Part shown: piece after piece, positions 54,350 to 64,000 of the stretch
How the letters are laid out: each line of letters opens with the position of its first letter
Position numbering within the stretch: position 1 is the first letter of the stretch
Assembly (NCBI GenBank): GCA_021018995.1
Contig: CM037587.1
Location: 15,749,366-15,813,365 of the forward strand
Origin: Chloranthus sessilifolius
Lineage: Eukaryota > Streptophyta > Magnoliopsida > Chloranthales > Chloranthaceae
Direction of reading: 5' to 3'
Length of the DNA stretch: 64,000 nt
Program-made: the position numbers and the translations under genes
Notes under the pieces: generated by a model
What the model was told of the DNA's origin: nothing
The model's database searches: none
What the model saw: only the letters and a program-made list of their open reading frames with translations

Positions 54350-55885
54350 TGTAATGACCCTCATTTTTACGGGCGTGGAATCGTTGACTTTCGACTATGA
54401 CGCGATTTGACCATGACCAAACTTTTCACGTCTGTGACGTGACCTTTGACCCACTTATCTCTATTGGGCTAGTTCCTAATGCGAACTGATCTTTGAAATT
54501 TGAACCCTTAGGTGTGTGTGTGTGTTGCACACAACTCGAACCTGGGATCAGACAAGTTTTATCCCACCCTTTCTAGCGCCCTAGTACAATGTATGGCCCT
54601 ATTTAGTTATGAGTGATGAGTAATTTGAGCGAGAAGAATGGTGTGTGCATGATCAAGTGCAACCATGTGCACCCTAGAAGCGAACCTAACCCGAGCCCAA
54701 TAAACCAAACATGTATAGGTTACATCTAAGTAAACGTAGGCCACATCTATTTGATGTGGTGTCCAACACACTAACCAAGCCCCTTTTTGCACACCCGACT
54801 TCGTGTACCTGTCAAGGAGTTACACAATATAAGTTGTGGCATTCTGAATCAAGTGAGACGTGTGTCATGCGCCGTGAAGTGTCCAATTAGTAAATTCCAA
54901 AAGAGGGTCAAATACCCATTGTCCAATTAATTAGACCCATTCACAAGCCCATTTACCGAGAGTGCCCATTGAAACCCCTGATCCAATGGTGTTTTAAAGG
55001 CCCACACACCAAGCACCGTGTATGGGCCACACATTAATCAAGGCTCATCTGTTGATAGGTTTGAAATGACCCATACGCTTACGCTCGTGTGCCGGATGCA
55101 ACTAGAACTGACCCATGCATTGAAACCAATCATGTGTTGGATCTGGGGCCCACATGATCTTACAAGGACCTGATCTTAGATATAAAGGAGCCAACATCGA
55201 CTTTTGTATTTCAGCCCACACACCAAATCAAGACCCCCTTGTTAGCCAGCTCAAACTTGGGCCCATTATTAGAGACCAAGGCTTGGACCAACTAGTTAAA
55301 ATCCCATGGTTTGAACCCATTTGTAATCCGGCCCATGGTTTAAAACTCCTAATGTAGGGCCTATGATAGACCCGCACACCGGGCTACATGTGCTGATTTC
55401 ACATGGGAGCAGACACCCCAGCCATATATAACCCAATTTTCCCACGCCTAAAACTACATGGGTTTCAGATTTGTGAGTTAGAGTGGAGAGTTGGGGATTT
55501 CTTTTTCCTTGTCTTTCATCTTGGAGAAATCCCAAACCACCGAATGCGGGAGGAGCAAGAACCGTGAGATCGCCACCATCCGTGCACATCAAACTCCCTT
55601 CCTTGCATGTGCCCCAATTTAAATCCCAGCCCTTGAACACACACCCCCCCCCCCCCGAAATCTCCCTTCATCAACAAAATCCCCTTCGATTTCAATCATC
55701 TCCAACCCCGTATACGACAGATCCGTGAAGGTAAGTGTCTTAAATCTTTATCGTATGCCTTCAATTTCAAAAAAAAAATAGATTTGTTTTTGTTGGATTT
55801 TTGTGTTCCGATGGAAATCTTCGAAGATTGGGCGTATGAGAAGAATTATAGCCAATTCTTTCGTTTTCTGATGTTCGGAGCGTGC

Positions 55886-56367
55886 TGTGACGTGGGCTCG
55901 CGGCGTGGCCATCCGAGCCAGCCGCAGGGCCACTTGTGCCACTAGTGCGTCAGGCATTGGTGGGTTGAAGCTGGGGCATCGTCGGCGCGTCACCAAAGCC
56001 ATGAGGGCTTCGCCATTGGTACTCCAAGAGCTTCGGTCGTGGGCTAGGAGGGCACGCGACATGGTGGCAGTTTGGTCGTGATGCAGTGCCAGCAGGGCAC
56101 GTGATGCGGACGCGACTGAGCCAAGTGGGCTAGCGATGCGGGAGGGCGTTGTGGTATGACAAACCAAGGGGTTTGAGGTCCTCCTGCCATTTATGCACTA
56201 TTGATGTTTAAACCATATATATGGGGAAAGGATCTAACAGCCACGTGACGTGTCGCTGGCCTAAGTGATCCCCTACGGAACGCGTATGATAGCCTTGTGG
56301 GCTTGACTTCGCGCATCCAGGCCTCGCATAGGAGTTTAGGTTGGCCACGCCGCGAGCTCACGTCACA
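55886..56367. mobile_element. 482-bp GC-rich MITE in LTR C1
   Basis: Terminal inverted repeats of 25 bases with one mismatch (TGTGACGTGGGCTCG... and its complement at 56343-56367), flanked by GTGC on both sides (55882-55885, 56368-56371). The corresponding place in the other LTR (gagcgtgcatacaagattt near 62390) is an empty site. The element is much richer in G+C than its surroundings. No coding. Superfamily not recognised: a 4-bp duplication is not typical of hAT, Mutator, CACTA or Harbinger. Confidence 0.85.
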
Positions 56368-56529
56368 GTGCAGTCAAGATTTAATTAGAGTAAGAGATCA
56401 AGATTTATTTTTTGTACATGAAAATAGGATAGATTGCATTTTTAGGATCAAATTTGTGCAAGGAAATGGGTTTGGTTGAAGTTCGGGGAAGAAAACCGAG
56501 TCCCAAAAGGTTAGAATTTGCAGAAATCC

Positions 56530-56700
56530 CGCTCGAGTGGCCTTGAAACAAGCTCGAGCGTGACCCTACCTGAATCATACGCTCAAGCGTACTTTTTAGG
56601 GCAAAAACTGCTCAGGTAAAACATGCTCGAGCATACCTGTAGGTGCCACTAAATCATGCTCGAGCGTACATGAATCCCGCTCGAGTATCCATGACACCAG
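56530..56700. repeat. GCTCGAGC palindrome cluster in LTR C1
   Basis: Six to eight words of the type tGCTCGAGCgtacc and decayed forms (gctcaagc, gctcgagt) within 170 bases. The same block is at 62480-62650 in the other LTR. Unlike in A, B and D it lies after the TATA box. Confidence 0.75.
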
Positions 56701-57719
56701 CCTGATATTTTGGTCGTAACTTCTTGCTCCGACCTTAGAATTATACGATTTTTAAGACGTTGGAAAGAGGACAATGAGCCTTGTAACTTTCATGAATTAA
56801 TAAATTCATGAATCTAATGTTGTGAAGGTAAAAAATAGGTGACATGTAGGGACAAGTTTTACATGACCCGTAGTTAACACGATTCACATTGCCTATTCGG
56901 TATTTCGGTTATAACGTTTGACCCCGAACTCTAATGGGCACAATTCTTGATGAGTTGGAAAGGGGACAACGAGCCCTATAATGTTTATAAATTAATAAAT
57001 TCATTAATCTAATGTTTAAATGGAGAAAATTTAGTGGCAAGTTGAGGCAAGTTTCACATGGTCGAAAGTCAAGGTGAACTCGTCTTTTTCACCCTAGCTT
57101 TGAGGAAACTTTAGGAACTTTGCCATGTGTGATGTTAAATCACTAACGTGTGAGTATACAAATGACTTGTAATGTAGGTTAAGGTTCGGGAACATTCATG
57201 AGAATTTTTGGTATTGTTTTGCGTGACCTTGCATGATTTCGCAACCGAGGTAAGGGAAGTTCATTAACCAATGACATTTTTTACGTAACTTGAATTCATG
57301 GATTTGCATGATGTGTTTGATTTAAATATTTGAAATGCTTTTGACTATTAAGTATACACATGCTTGGAAATTGTTTCGCCACGTCTAAAAAGTGATTATA
57401 TGTATGACTTTCGAAATTTTGAATCGAAATCATGTTTTGTATGGAATTGAAATCAGTTGTACCTTTGGAAGTTCCTTGAAACTATTAGCATTGAAAGTCT
57501 TGAGTCTCGAACATGAATTTTACATGCATCATTAATTTTAAGCTTCGAATGTGATCACTAGAACTGATGTAGAAAATCAACTTTTGAATTAAGAACTCAT
57601 TTTGAAATCTGTGAAATATCGAATCCTTGAAATTGTACTTGTATTGAACTACGAACCTTGGATATGAACTTTACATCCGAATGTGATATAAGAACTCGTG
57701 AATCGAACCTATATGATAT

Positions 57720-57870
57720 GTATGTAAACATGAATTGAACCGGCATGGCGGTTACACCCATGAATCGAACTGGCATGACGGGATATCCGTGAATCGAACC
57801 GGCACAGCGGGATATCCGCGAATCGAACCGGCACAGCGGTTACACCTGTGAATTGATCCGACACGGTGAG
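57720..57870. repeat. Tandem repeat of about 28 bp in LTR C1
   Basis: Units of the type gtgaatcgaaccggcacagc followed by ggGATATCC, about five copies. The second LTR has more (63680-63900). Confidence 0.85.
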
Positions 57871-57984
57871 ATATCCATAAATCACATCTGTAAGGCATGT
57901 GTGTGTATATATGAATCGAATCTATAAGACATGTGTGTGCCTATGAATTGAATAACAAATCAGACAAAGTGATGTGGACCGCTT

Positions 57985-58135
57985 TCGGTGGAATGTATGT
58001 GTACCTTGCGGGCCGCTATGGGCGGATTATAAGTGCATTTGTGGGCTGCTATGGGTGGATTAATTGTACAATTGTGGACCGTTATGGGTGGAGTAATCGT
58101 ACTATTGTGGACATCTATAAGCGGATTATATGTTG
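57985..58135. repeat. Tandem repeat of about 36-40 bp in LTR C1
   Basis: Four units around gaccgctatgggcggatta with tails aagtgcatttgtg, attgtacaattgtg, atcgtactattgtg. The second LTR enters the same repeat at the window end (63985). Confidence 0.8.
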
Positions 58136-58981
58136 ACCAATCGAACTCTGACTCGAACATGAACTTGAACATGAACTCGAACATGAACTTGACATTGCTC
58201 TCGTTTTGACATGAAATGCTTCCGCACTTTGATTTCCACTTTTGAATAAATGTTTTCGAAATTAGTTTATTGATCATCATGGAATTGCCTTTGAACTAGC
58301 CCTTTGAACTTAAATTGTAAATTTGTTTCGAAATAAGCCTGTCATTAAAATCAGGTTCAACTGTTAGCATAAAATGTTTCCTGAAATTAGTTTTTAGTCC
58401 GAAAGATAAAAGCTAGCTTTTGTTTTGATGTGAAAAAGGCTTGAAAATAAACCCTTGTTTTTACTTGAAAAATGTTTTCTGATTTATGACATTGAATCTA
58501 TGAAGGCATATGATAGAATATAATTGTTCTTGAGTTTCCCTTATTGAGCGTTGATGGTAGCTCACCCCTCGACTATATGTCACGGGTTGCAGGTCTCAAT
58601 TTGGATTTGGAGCTTGAGGCATTCCTTCTACCTTTGGTTGGTGGAGTTTAACTTAGGCTTGGATCTTTGTGGTTGGACTTGGTAGGTCTGACCATTTGTA
58701 GAATGGTTGAATTAGCATTCGATGTATATCCTTGTTCACCACTGTTTAGGTGATGGCCGACCATGACCGATGGGTTTTATTTATTAGACAATCCTGGTAT
58801 AAGATAGAAGTTTCTATTTTTCCTGCCATAGGTGTTATTGTTTTGATTTTCTGCATTATGTGGATGTACCATGTTCACCGTGCTTCGGATCATAATCTGC
58901 GACCCGACGGTCCGGGTTTTCCATAGTATCTGTGTTGTAAAAAAAAAAAAAACGCGCAAGGAAAATCCGGGCAATCACAGG

Positions 58982-58993
58982 TGGTATCAAAGA
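58982..58993 (+). other. Primer-binding site of element C
   Basis: TGGTATCAAAGA, two bases after the LTR end, two changes from the initiator tRNA-Met complement TGGTATCAGAGC. Confidence 0.85.
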
Positions 58994-59335
58994 TTTGGCT
59001 TTAGGTCTTGTAGGGACCCAAGGCTATGGCGGTAAAATTCTATCAGGACATAAGAGACCCAACTGTGACTCTGTCACAGTTGATATCAGAACTTAGTTGT
59101 TAGGTTTTATTGAGACTCAAATGGGATGGCATGAGATTTTGTCGTAACCTAGGAGGGGGGGATTTACGATCTCCATTTTGAAATCTTCTAGAGATTCGGA
59201 GCCATGTCTTTGAATGACTTTAGATTTTTTCGGAGGTAAAGTTTATTTGCGAGGACACAGGAACCTTAAATGGACTTGCTTTGGATCTTCACGATCACTT
59301 TTGACTGAAACCTTGTTTCATCGTGATAGATTAAT
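58994..59335 (+). other. Leader of element C
   Basis: Untranslated stretch between PBS and gag. It contains a second iMet-like word, gttgatatcagaactta (59078), probably a decayed local duplication of the PBS region. No gene. Confidence 0.5.
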
Positions 59336-60375
59336 ATGCCTCTACAGGGTCGACCAAGGGTTGTTCGTATCAGAGGGACATGTAATGATGAGGGAGTAGC
59401 CATTGGTGCCAACGACATTCCTTTGAGAGACGGAAGCAATAGCAGTCACGTTCAGCAGTTGCTAGAAACCATGGTCAATCAGCAAACTGCACTTCTAGCA
59501 GAGAGATGCCAACCCTCAAGATTCCAAGAGTTCAGGAGGATGAGGCCCCCTAGCTTCTATGGTCAAACCGACCCATTTAAGGCGAAATCATGGTTAAATC
59601 AAATGGAAAAGACCCTCCGAAGAATTCCTTCCACCGAAGAGGAAAAAGTGAGTTAGGCTTCCTTCCAACTCAAGGGAGAGGTGGATCAGTGGTGGAAGCC
59701 CATCGAAAGGACCTGAACACTAGGGACACCTTGGACCTGGGCCGAATTTACTGAAGTATTTAACGAGAAATACTTCCCGACATTGGAGAGGCATCAGATG
59801 GGGATCCAGTTTGCAAATCTGGTACAAGGACAAATGACGGTCCGTGAATATGAGTCTGAATTTACTAGGCTTTCTAGGTTTGCACCGTTGTTGGTAGCCA
59901 CAAAGCTAATGAGAGCCTAGAAGTTTGACCATGGTCTGAACCCAATGATCAAAGAGAGGATCTCTCTGTTTGAAGCAACTACATATGCACGAGTGATAAG
60001 GTTGGCCCTCATTGCTAAATGGGATGTCGACAGTAGGCATAAGAGGAGAGAAGCATAGAAGGAGAGTAGGCAAAGTCGACCACAATCGTATGCATTTGAA
60101 AAGGTGACCGACCAATCGAGACTCTTGATTTCAGCACCCTCGCAACCTGCTCAAACCACCCATTCCCTTTTGCCTTTCACGCCCTGCTACTACCGGATCA
60201 ACAAAGGTCCTACAAACTGCACACGCCACTTCATCTGCACCAGTTGAAGCATGTTCCCGATGTGGGGGGCCACATAGCATGGAGGAGTGTCACTGGAGCG
60301 TGCTTCAAGTGTGGCCAGTCAGGACATCGAATAAAAGACTGTCCCAAATCGAAAAAGAAAGAAGGAACAATTTAA
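59336..60375 (+). pseudogene. Gag of element C with intact zinc knuckle
   Basis: Starts MPLQGRPRVVRIRG. Core: FRRMRPPSFYGQTDPFKAKS, WLNQMEKTLRRI, then after a stop ASFQLKGEVDQWW, FTEVFNEKYFPTLERHQ and VREYESEFTRLSRFAP. The zinc knuckle ACFKCGQSGHRIKDCPKSKK (about 60295-60354) keeps all four ligands C-C-H-C. About 340 codons with six or so stops, several at TAG or TGA. The frame ends at 60373 with no protease, RT or integrase after it. It is the only coding remnant of this element. Confidence 0.88.
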
Positions 60376-60966
60376 TGTACGAAAATGTAAATGTTTCTGA
60401 TATATTGTTCCAACAATAGTGTGCTTATCCCTTAACAGTTCAGCAGTTTCTAATTGAACTCTTGATACTAACTTAATCAAGTGGATACCTTGATGCATAG
60501 ATTTCATAGATACATTTTTGCTAATGGTATCACCTGACTTAGGGCTAGTTTTGATTATGATATTCAAAGCTTGTTATGGTTAACTTGTGAATAGGGATAT
60601 GAGATACCATCGTATCAATGGTTATGGGAACTAGTTGATAGTTTAAGCCTTCTGACGTGAATGTAATTTTGCTACAGGATTTAGATCTTGATAGCGACAA
60701 TGACACATTACATGGTGATATTCTATTTACCTTTGATGTTAAAGCATCTACTATGCCTAAGACTCCAGAAATCGCGTTGTGAATTTTCGAGGACGAAAAT
60801 TTCTTTAAGGCGGGGAGAATGTAATGACCCCAAATTTCTGATGAGGTTAAATCACTAACGTTGGCGAAGAATATGAGTACCAATATTTGGGCTATCAAGT
60901 CTCAGTACTCCTCCGTTTATGGCACACCAATTTTCAAGGACGAAAATTCTTCTAAGGAGGGTAGAA
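60376..60966 (+). other. Element C 3' region with duplicated polypurine/LTR edge
   Basis: Non-coding. TTTCGAGGACGAAAATTTC, a purine stretch and TGTAATGACCCC occur at about 60788-60832; almost the same order (TTTCAAGGACGAAAATTC, AAGGAGGGTAGAA, TGTAATGACCCTG) occurs at about 60931-60978. The second is the true LTR start, because it continues like LTR C1. The first looks like a 145-base partial duplication. Confidence 0.75.
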
Positions 60967-63900
60967 TGTAATGACCCTGATTTTTACGTGCGTGGAATCG
61001 TTGACTTTCGAAGATGACACGATTTGCTTAGACCAATTTGACCTCGACCAAACTTTTCATGTTTGTGACGTGGCCTTTGACCCACTTATCTCTCTTGGGT
61101 AAGTAGACCCAAGAACAGATCTAGAGCCAGTTCCTAACGAGAACTAATCCTTGAAATTCGAACCCTTAGGTGTGTGTGTGTGTGTTGCACACAACTCGAA
61201 CTCGGGGTCGGACCAAGTTTGATCCCACCCTTTCTAGCACCCTAGTATGACGTATGGCCCTATTTAGTTATGAGTGATGAGTAATTTGAGCGAGAAGAAT
61301 CGTGTGTGCATGATCAAGTGCAACCATGTGCACCTTAGGAGTGAACCTAACCTGAGCCCAAGAAACCAAACTAGTATAGGTTACATCTAAGTAAACGTAT
61401 GCCTCACCTATTTGATGTGGTGCCCAACACACTAACCAAGCCCCTTTTTTCACACCCGACTTTGTGTACCTTCTAGGGAGTTACACAATACACATTGAGG
61501 CATTCTGAATCGGGTGAGACGTGCGCCATGCACCGTGAAGTGTCTGATTAGTAGATTCCAAAAGAGGGTCAAATACCCATTGTCCGATTAATTAGACCCT
61601 TTCACATGCCCATTTACCGAGAGTGGCCGACACTTTGGTTTTAACTCCGATCACGACATGTCAAACCAACCACCATGCCCATTGAATCCGGCCCATGGTT
61701 AACGCCGATCACGACAACATCGACTTCTTTATTTCAGCCCACACACCGAATCAAGACCCACTTGTTGGCCAGCTCAATAACTTGGGCCCATTATTAAAGG
61801 CCAAGGCTTGAACCTGCTAGTTAAAAGCCCATGGTTTGGACCCATTTGTAATCCAGCCCATGGTTTAAAACCCCTAATGTATGGACTATGATAGACCCGC
61901 AAACAGGGCTACGTGTGCTGATTTCACATGGGAGCAGACACCCCAGCCATATAACCCAATTTTCCCACACCTAAAACTACATGGGTTTCAAATTTGTGAG
62001 TTAGAGTGGAGAGTTGGGGGTTTCTTTTTCCTTGTCTTTCATCTTGGAGAAATCCCAAACCACCGAATGCGGGAGGAGCAAGAGCCGTGAGATCACCACC
62101 ATCTGTGCACACCAAGCTCCCTTCCTTGCATGTGCCCCAATTTAAATCCCAGTCCTTGAATCCCACCGAAATCTCCCTTCATCAACAAAATCCCCTTCGA
62201 TTTCGATCATCTCCAACCCCGTATACGACAGATCCGTGAAGGTAAGTGTCTTAAATCCGTATCGTATGCCTTCAATTTCAAAAAACAATTAGATTCCTTT
62301 TTTTCGGATTTTTGTGTACCGATGGAAATCTTCGAAGATCGGGCGCATGAGAAGCATTATAGCCGATTCTTTCATTTTCCGATGTTAAGAGCGTGCATAC
62401 AAGATTTGATTAGAAAAAGAGATCAAGATTTAATTTTTGTGCATGAAAATAGGATAGATTGCATTTAATTTGCAGAAATCCCGCTCGAGCAACCTTGAAA
62501 CATGCTCGAGTGTGACCCCACCTGAAGCGTACACTCCAGCATACTTTTTAGGCCAAAAACTACTCGAGTAAAACACGCTCGAGCGTACCTGTAGGAGCTA
62601 GTGAATCACGCTCGAGCATACATGAATCCCGCTCGAGCATCCATGACACCAGCCTAATATTTTGGTCGTAACTTCTTGCTCTGACCTTGAAATTATATGA
62701 TTTTTGAGGTGTTGGAAAGAGGACAACGAGCCCTACAATTTTCATGAATTAATAAATTTATGAATCTTATATTGTAAAGGTCAAAAATAGGTGACATGTA
62801 GGGATAAGTTTTACACGACCCGAAGTTAACACAATTCACATTGCCTATTTGGTATTTCGGTGTTAATTTTTGACCCCGAACTCTAATGGGCACGATTCTT
62901 GATGCGTTGGAAAAGAGACATTGAGGCCTACAACTTTCATGAATTAACAAATTCATAAATCTAACATTAAAAAGGTGAAACTTTAGTGGAAAGTTGGGGC
63001 AAGTTTCACATGACCCAAAGTCAAGGTGAACTCGTCCTTTTTGCCCTTGCTTTGAGGAAATTTTAGGAACTTTTTCATGTGTGACGTTAAATCACTAACG
63101 TGTAAGTATACAAATGCCTTGTAATGTAGGTTAAGGTTTAGAAATGTCCATGAGAATTTTTGGTATTATTTTGCATGACCTTGCGTTATTTCGCAACCGA
63201 GGTAAGGGAACTTCATTAACCAATGGCATTTTTGACGTGACTTGAATTCATGGATTTGCATGATGTGTTTGATTTAAATATTTAAAATGCTTTTGACTGT
63301 TAAGTATACACATGCTTGGAAATTGTTTCGCTTAGATGCCTAAAAAGTGATTATATGTATGACTTTCAAAATTTTGAATCGAAATCATGTTTTGTTTGGA
63401 ATTGAAATCAGTTATACCTTTGAAAGTTCCTTGAAACTGTTAGCATTGAAAGTCTTGAGTCTCGAACATGAATTTTATATGCATCATTGATTTTAAGCTT
63501 CGACTGTGATCACTAGAATTGATGTAGAAAATCGACATTTGAATTAAGAACTTGTTTTTAAGTCTATGAAATATCGAATCCTTGAAATTGTACTTGTATC
63601 GAACTATGAACGTTGGACATGAACTTTACATCTGAATATGACGTAAGAACTCGTGAATTGAACCTATATGATATGTACGTGAATGTGAATCGATCCAGCA
63701 CGGCGGGATATCCGTTAATCAAACTGGCACAACAGTTACACTTGTGAATCGAACCGGCACGGTGGGATATTCGTGAATCGAATCGACACGGTGGGATATC
63801 CGGGAATTGAATCGGTACGGCGGGATATCCGTTAATTGAATCGGCACGATGGTTTCACCCGTGAATCGAACCAGCATGGCGGGATATTCGTGAGTCGAAT

Positions 63901-64000
63901 CCGTAAGACATGTGTGCATGTATATGATTGAATCCGTAAGACGTGTGTGCATATGAATCAAATAACAAATCAGACAAAGTGATGTGGACCGCTTTGGGCG
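60967..64000 (+). mobile_element. 3' LTR of element C (runs off the window)
   Basis: Starts TGTAATGACCCTGATTTTTA and follows LTR C1 to the window end. It lacks the MITE and the 85 bases near 56445, and has a rearranged part at 61625-61730. The TATA region is two bases shorter (ccATATAAccc, 61948). The splice-donor-like GTAAGTGT at about 62243 is kept. Confidence 0.88.
63680..63900. repeat. Expanded 28-bp tandem repeat in LTR C2
   Basis: Seven to eight units of gtgaatcgaaccggcacggc + gGGATATCC, against about five in LTR C1. The 80-codon antisense frame here is the translated repeat. Confidence 0.85.

Larger units (their letters stand above)
54350..58979 (+). mobile_element. 5' LTR of element C
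   Basis: Starts TGTAATGACCCTC, ends GGGCAATCACA just before a PBS; 4630 bases. TATATAA at 55424. A strong splice-donor-like AAG/GTAAGTGT at about 55729 is kept in both LTRs. It includes a GCTCGAGC cluster (56530-56700), two tandem repeats (57720-57870, 57985-58135) and a MITE (55886-56367). The frames at 54607, 55154, 55296 and 55748 are not supported as genes. Long LTRs with an iMet-type PBS fit a Tekay/Del-like element. Confidence 0.88.

Noticed and set aside
55748..56167. 139-codon antisense frame rich in Ala/Arg/Ser
   Set aside because: It spans the edge of the MITE and is open only because that segment is GC-rich. Absent from LTR C2.
57720..57870. CRISPR-like direct repeats
   Set aside because: Head-to-tail minisatellite units without unique spacers, in a plant LTR.

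Overview
This window is plant nuclear DNA (angiosperm). It is made almost entirely of nested, decayed LTR retrotransposons, and I recognise no host housekeeping gene, tRNA or rRNA. The plant assignment rests on Ty3/gypsy lineages that I know only from plants (Tat-type pol with a second RNase H, Athila-type gag-protease with a tRNA-Asp-like primer site, Tekay/Del-like chromovirus pol with a tRNA-iMet-like primer site) and on two plant-specific antisense genes (plant mobile domain and DUF7745-like). The species cannot be told from the sequence.

Layout. 1-15232: the 3' two thirds of a Tat element, with gag end/protease/G-patch, RT, RNase H, second RNase H and integrase (1-5396), then four tandem RNA hairpins (6021-6203), two antisense genes (7011-8396 DUF7745-like; 9061-11478 plant mobile domain, seven exons), an AT-rich minisatellite (12430-13150) and the 3' LTR (13719-15232). 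15233-20097: a second, related Tat LTR split by element D (15634-19625), an Athila-like LTR followed by a scrap of gag and an inverted 0.9-kb copy of its own U3. 20137-23085: chromovirus pol whose RT is split by solo LTR E (20219-21768). 23755-26940: antisense chromovirus gag, PBS and LTR F. 27190-54349: a chain of element A (partial LTR, LTR 30317-33585, LTR 49231-52513, with deleted interiors). Element B (36541-49201, perfect AGGAC target duplication) sits inside it and carries gag-protease plus a large second ORF but no RT or integrase. 54350-64000: element C, two 4.6-kb-class LTRs around a gag-only interior. Its first LTR holds a 482-bp GC-rich MITE whose empty site is preserved in the second LTR.

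Three kinds of structure are not explained by the usual retroelement annotation. (1) Two RNA stem-loop families show compensatory base changes: four tandem copies in the Tat 3' UTR, and eleven copies in the U5 of three Athila-type LTR families, the first copy always about 460-490 nt after the TATA box. (2) Each LTR family carries a cluster of its own short, CpG-centred palindromic word; sister families share flanking LTR sequence but use different words. (3) In two unrelated elements (Tat and B) the LTR word recurs just upstream of internal genes, suggesting that LTR and internal promoters share a family-specific cis element. Part of the coding decay is point decay: the Tat RT frame runs 1.4 kb with stops but no frameshift, and the stops fit C-to-T changes expected of methylated DNA.
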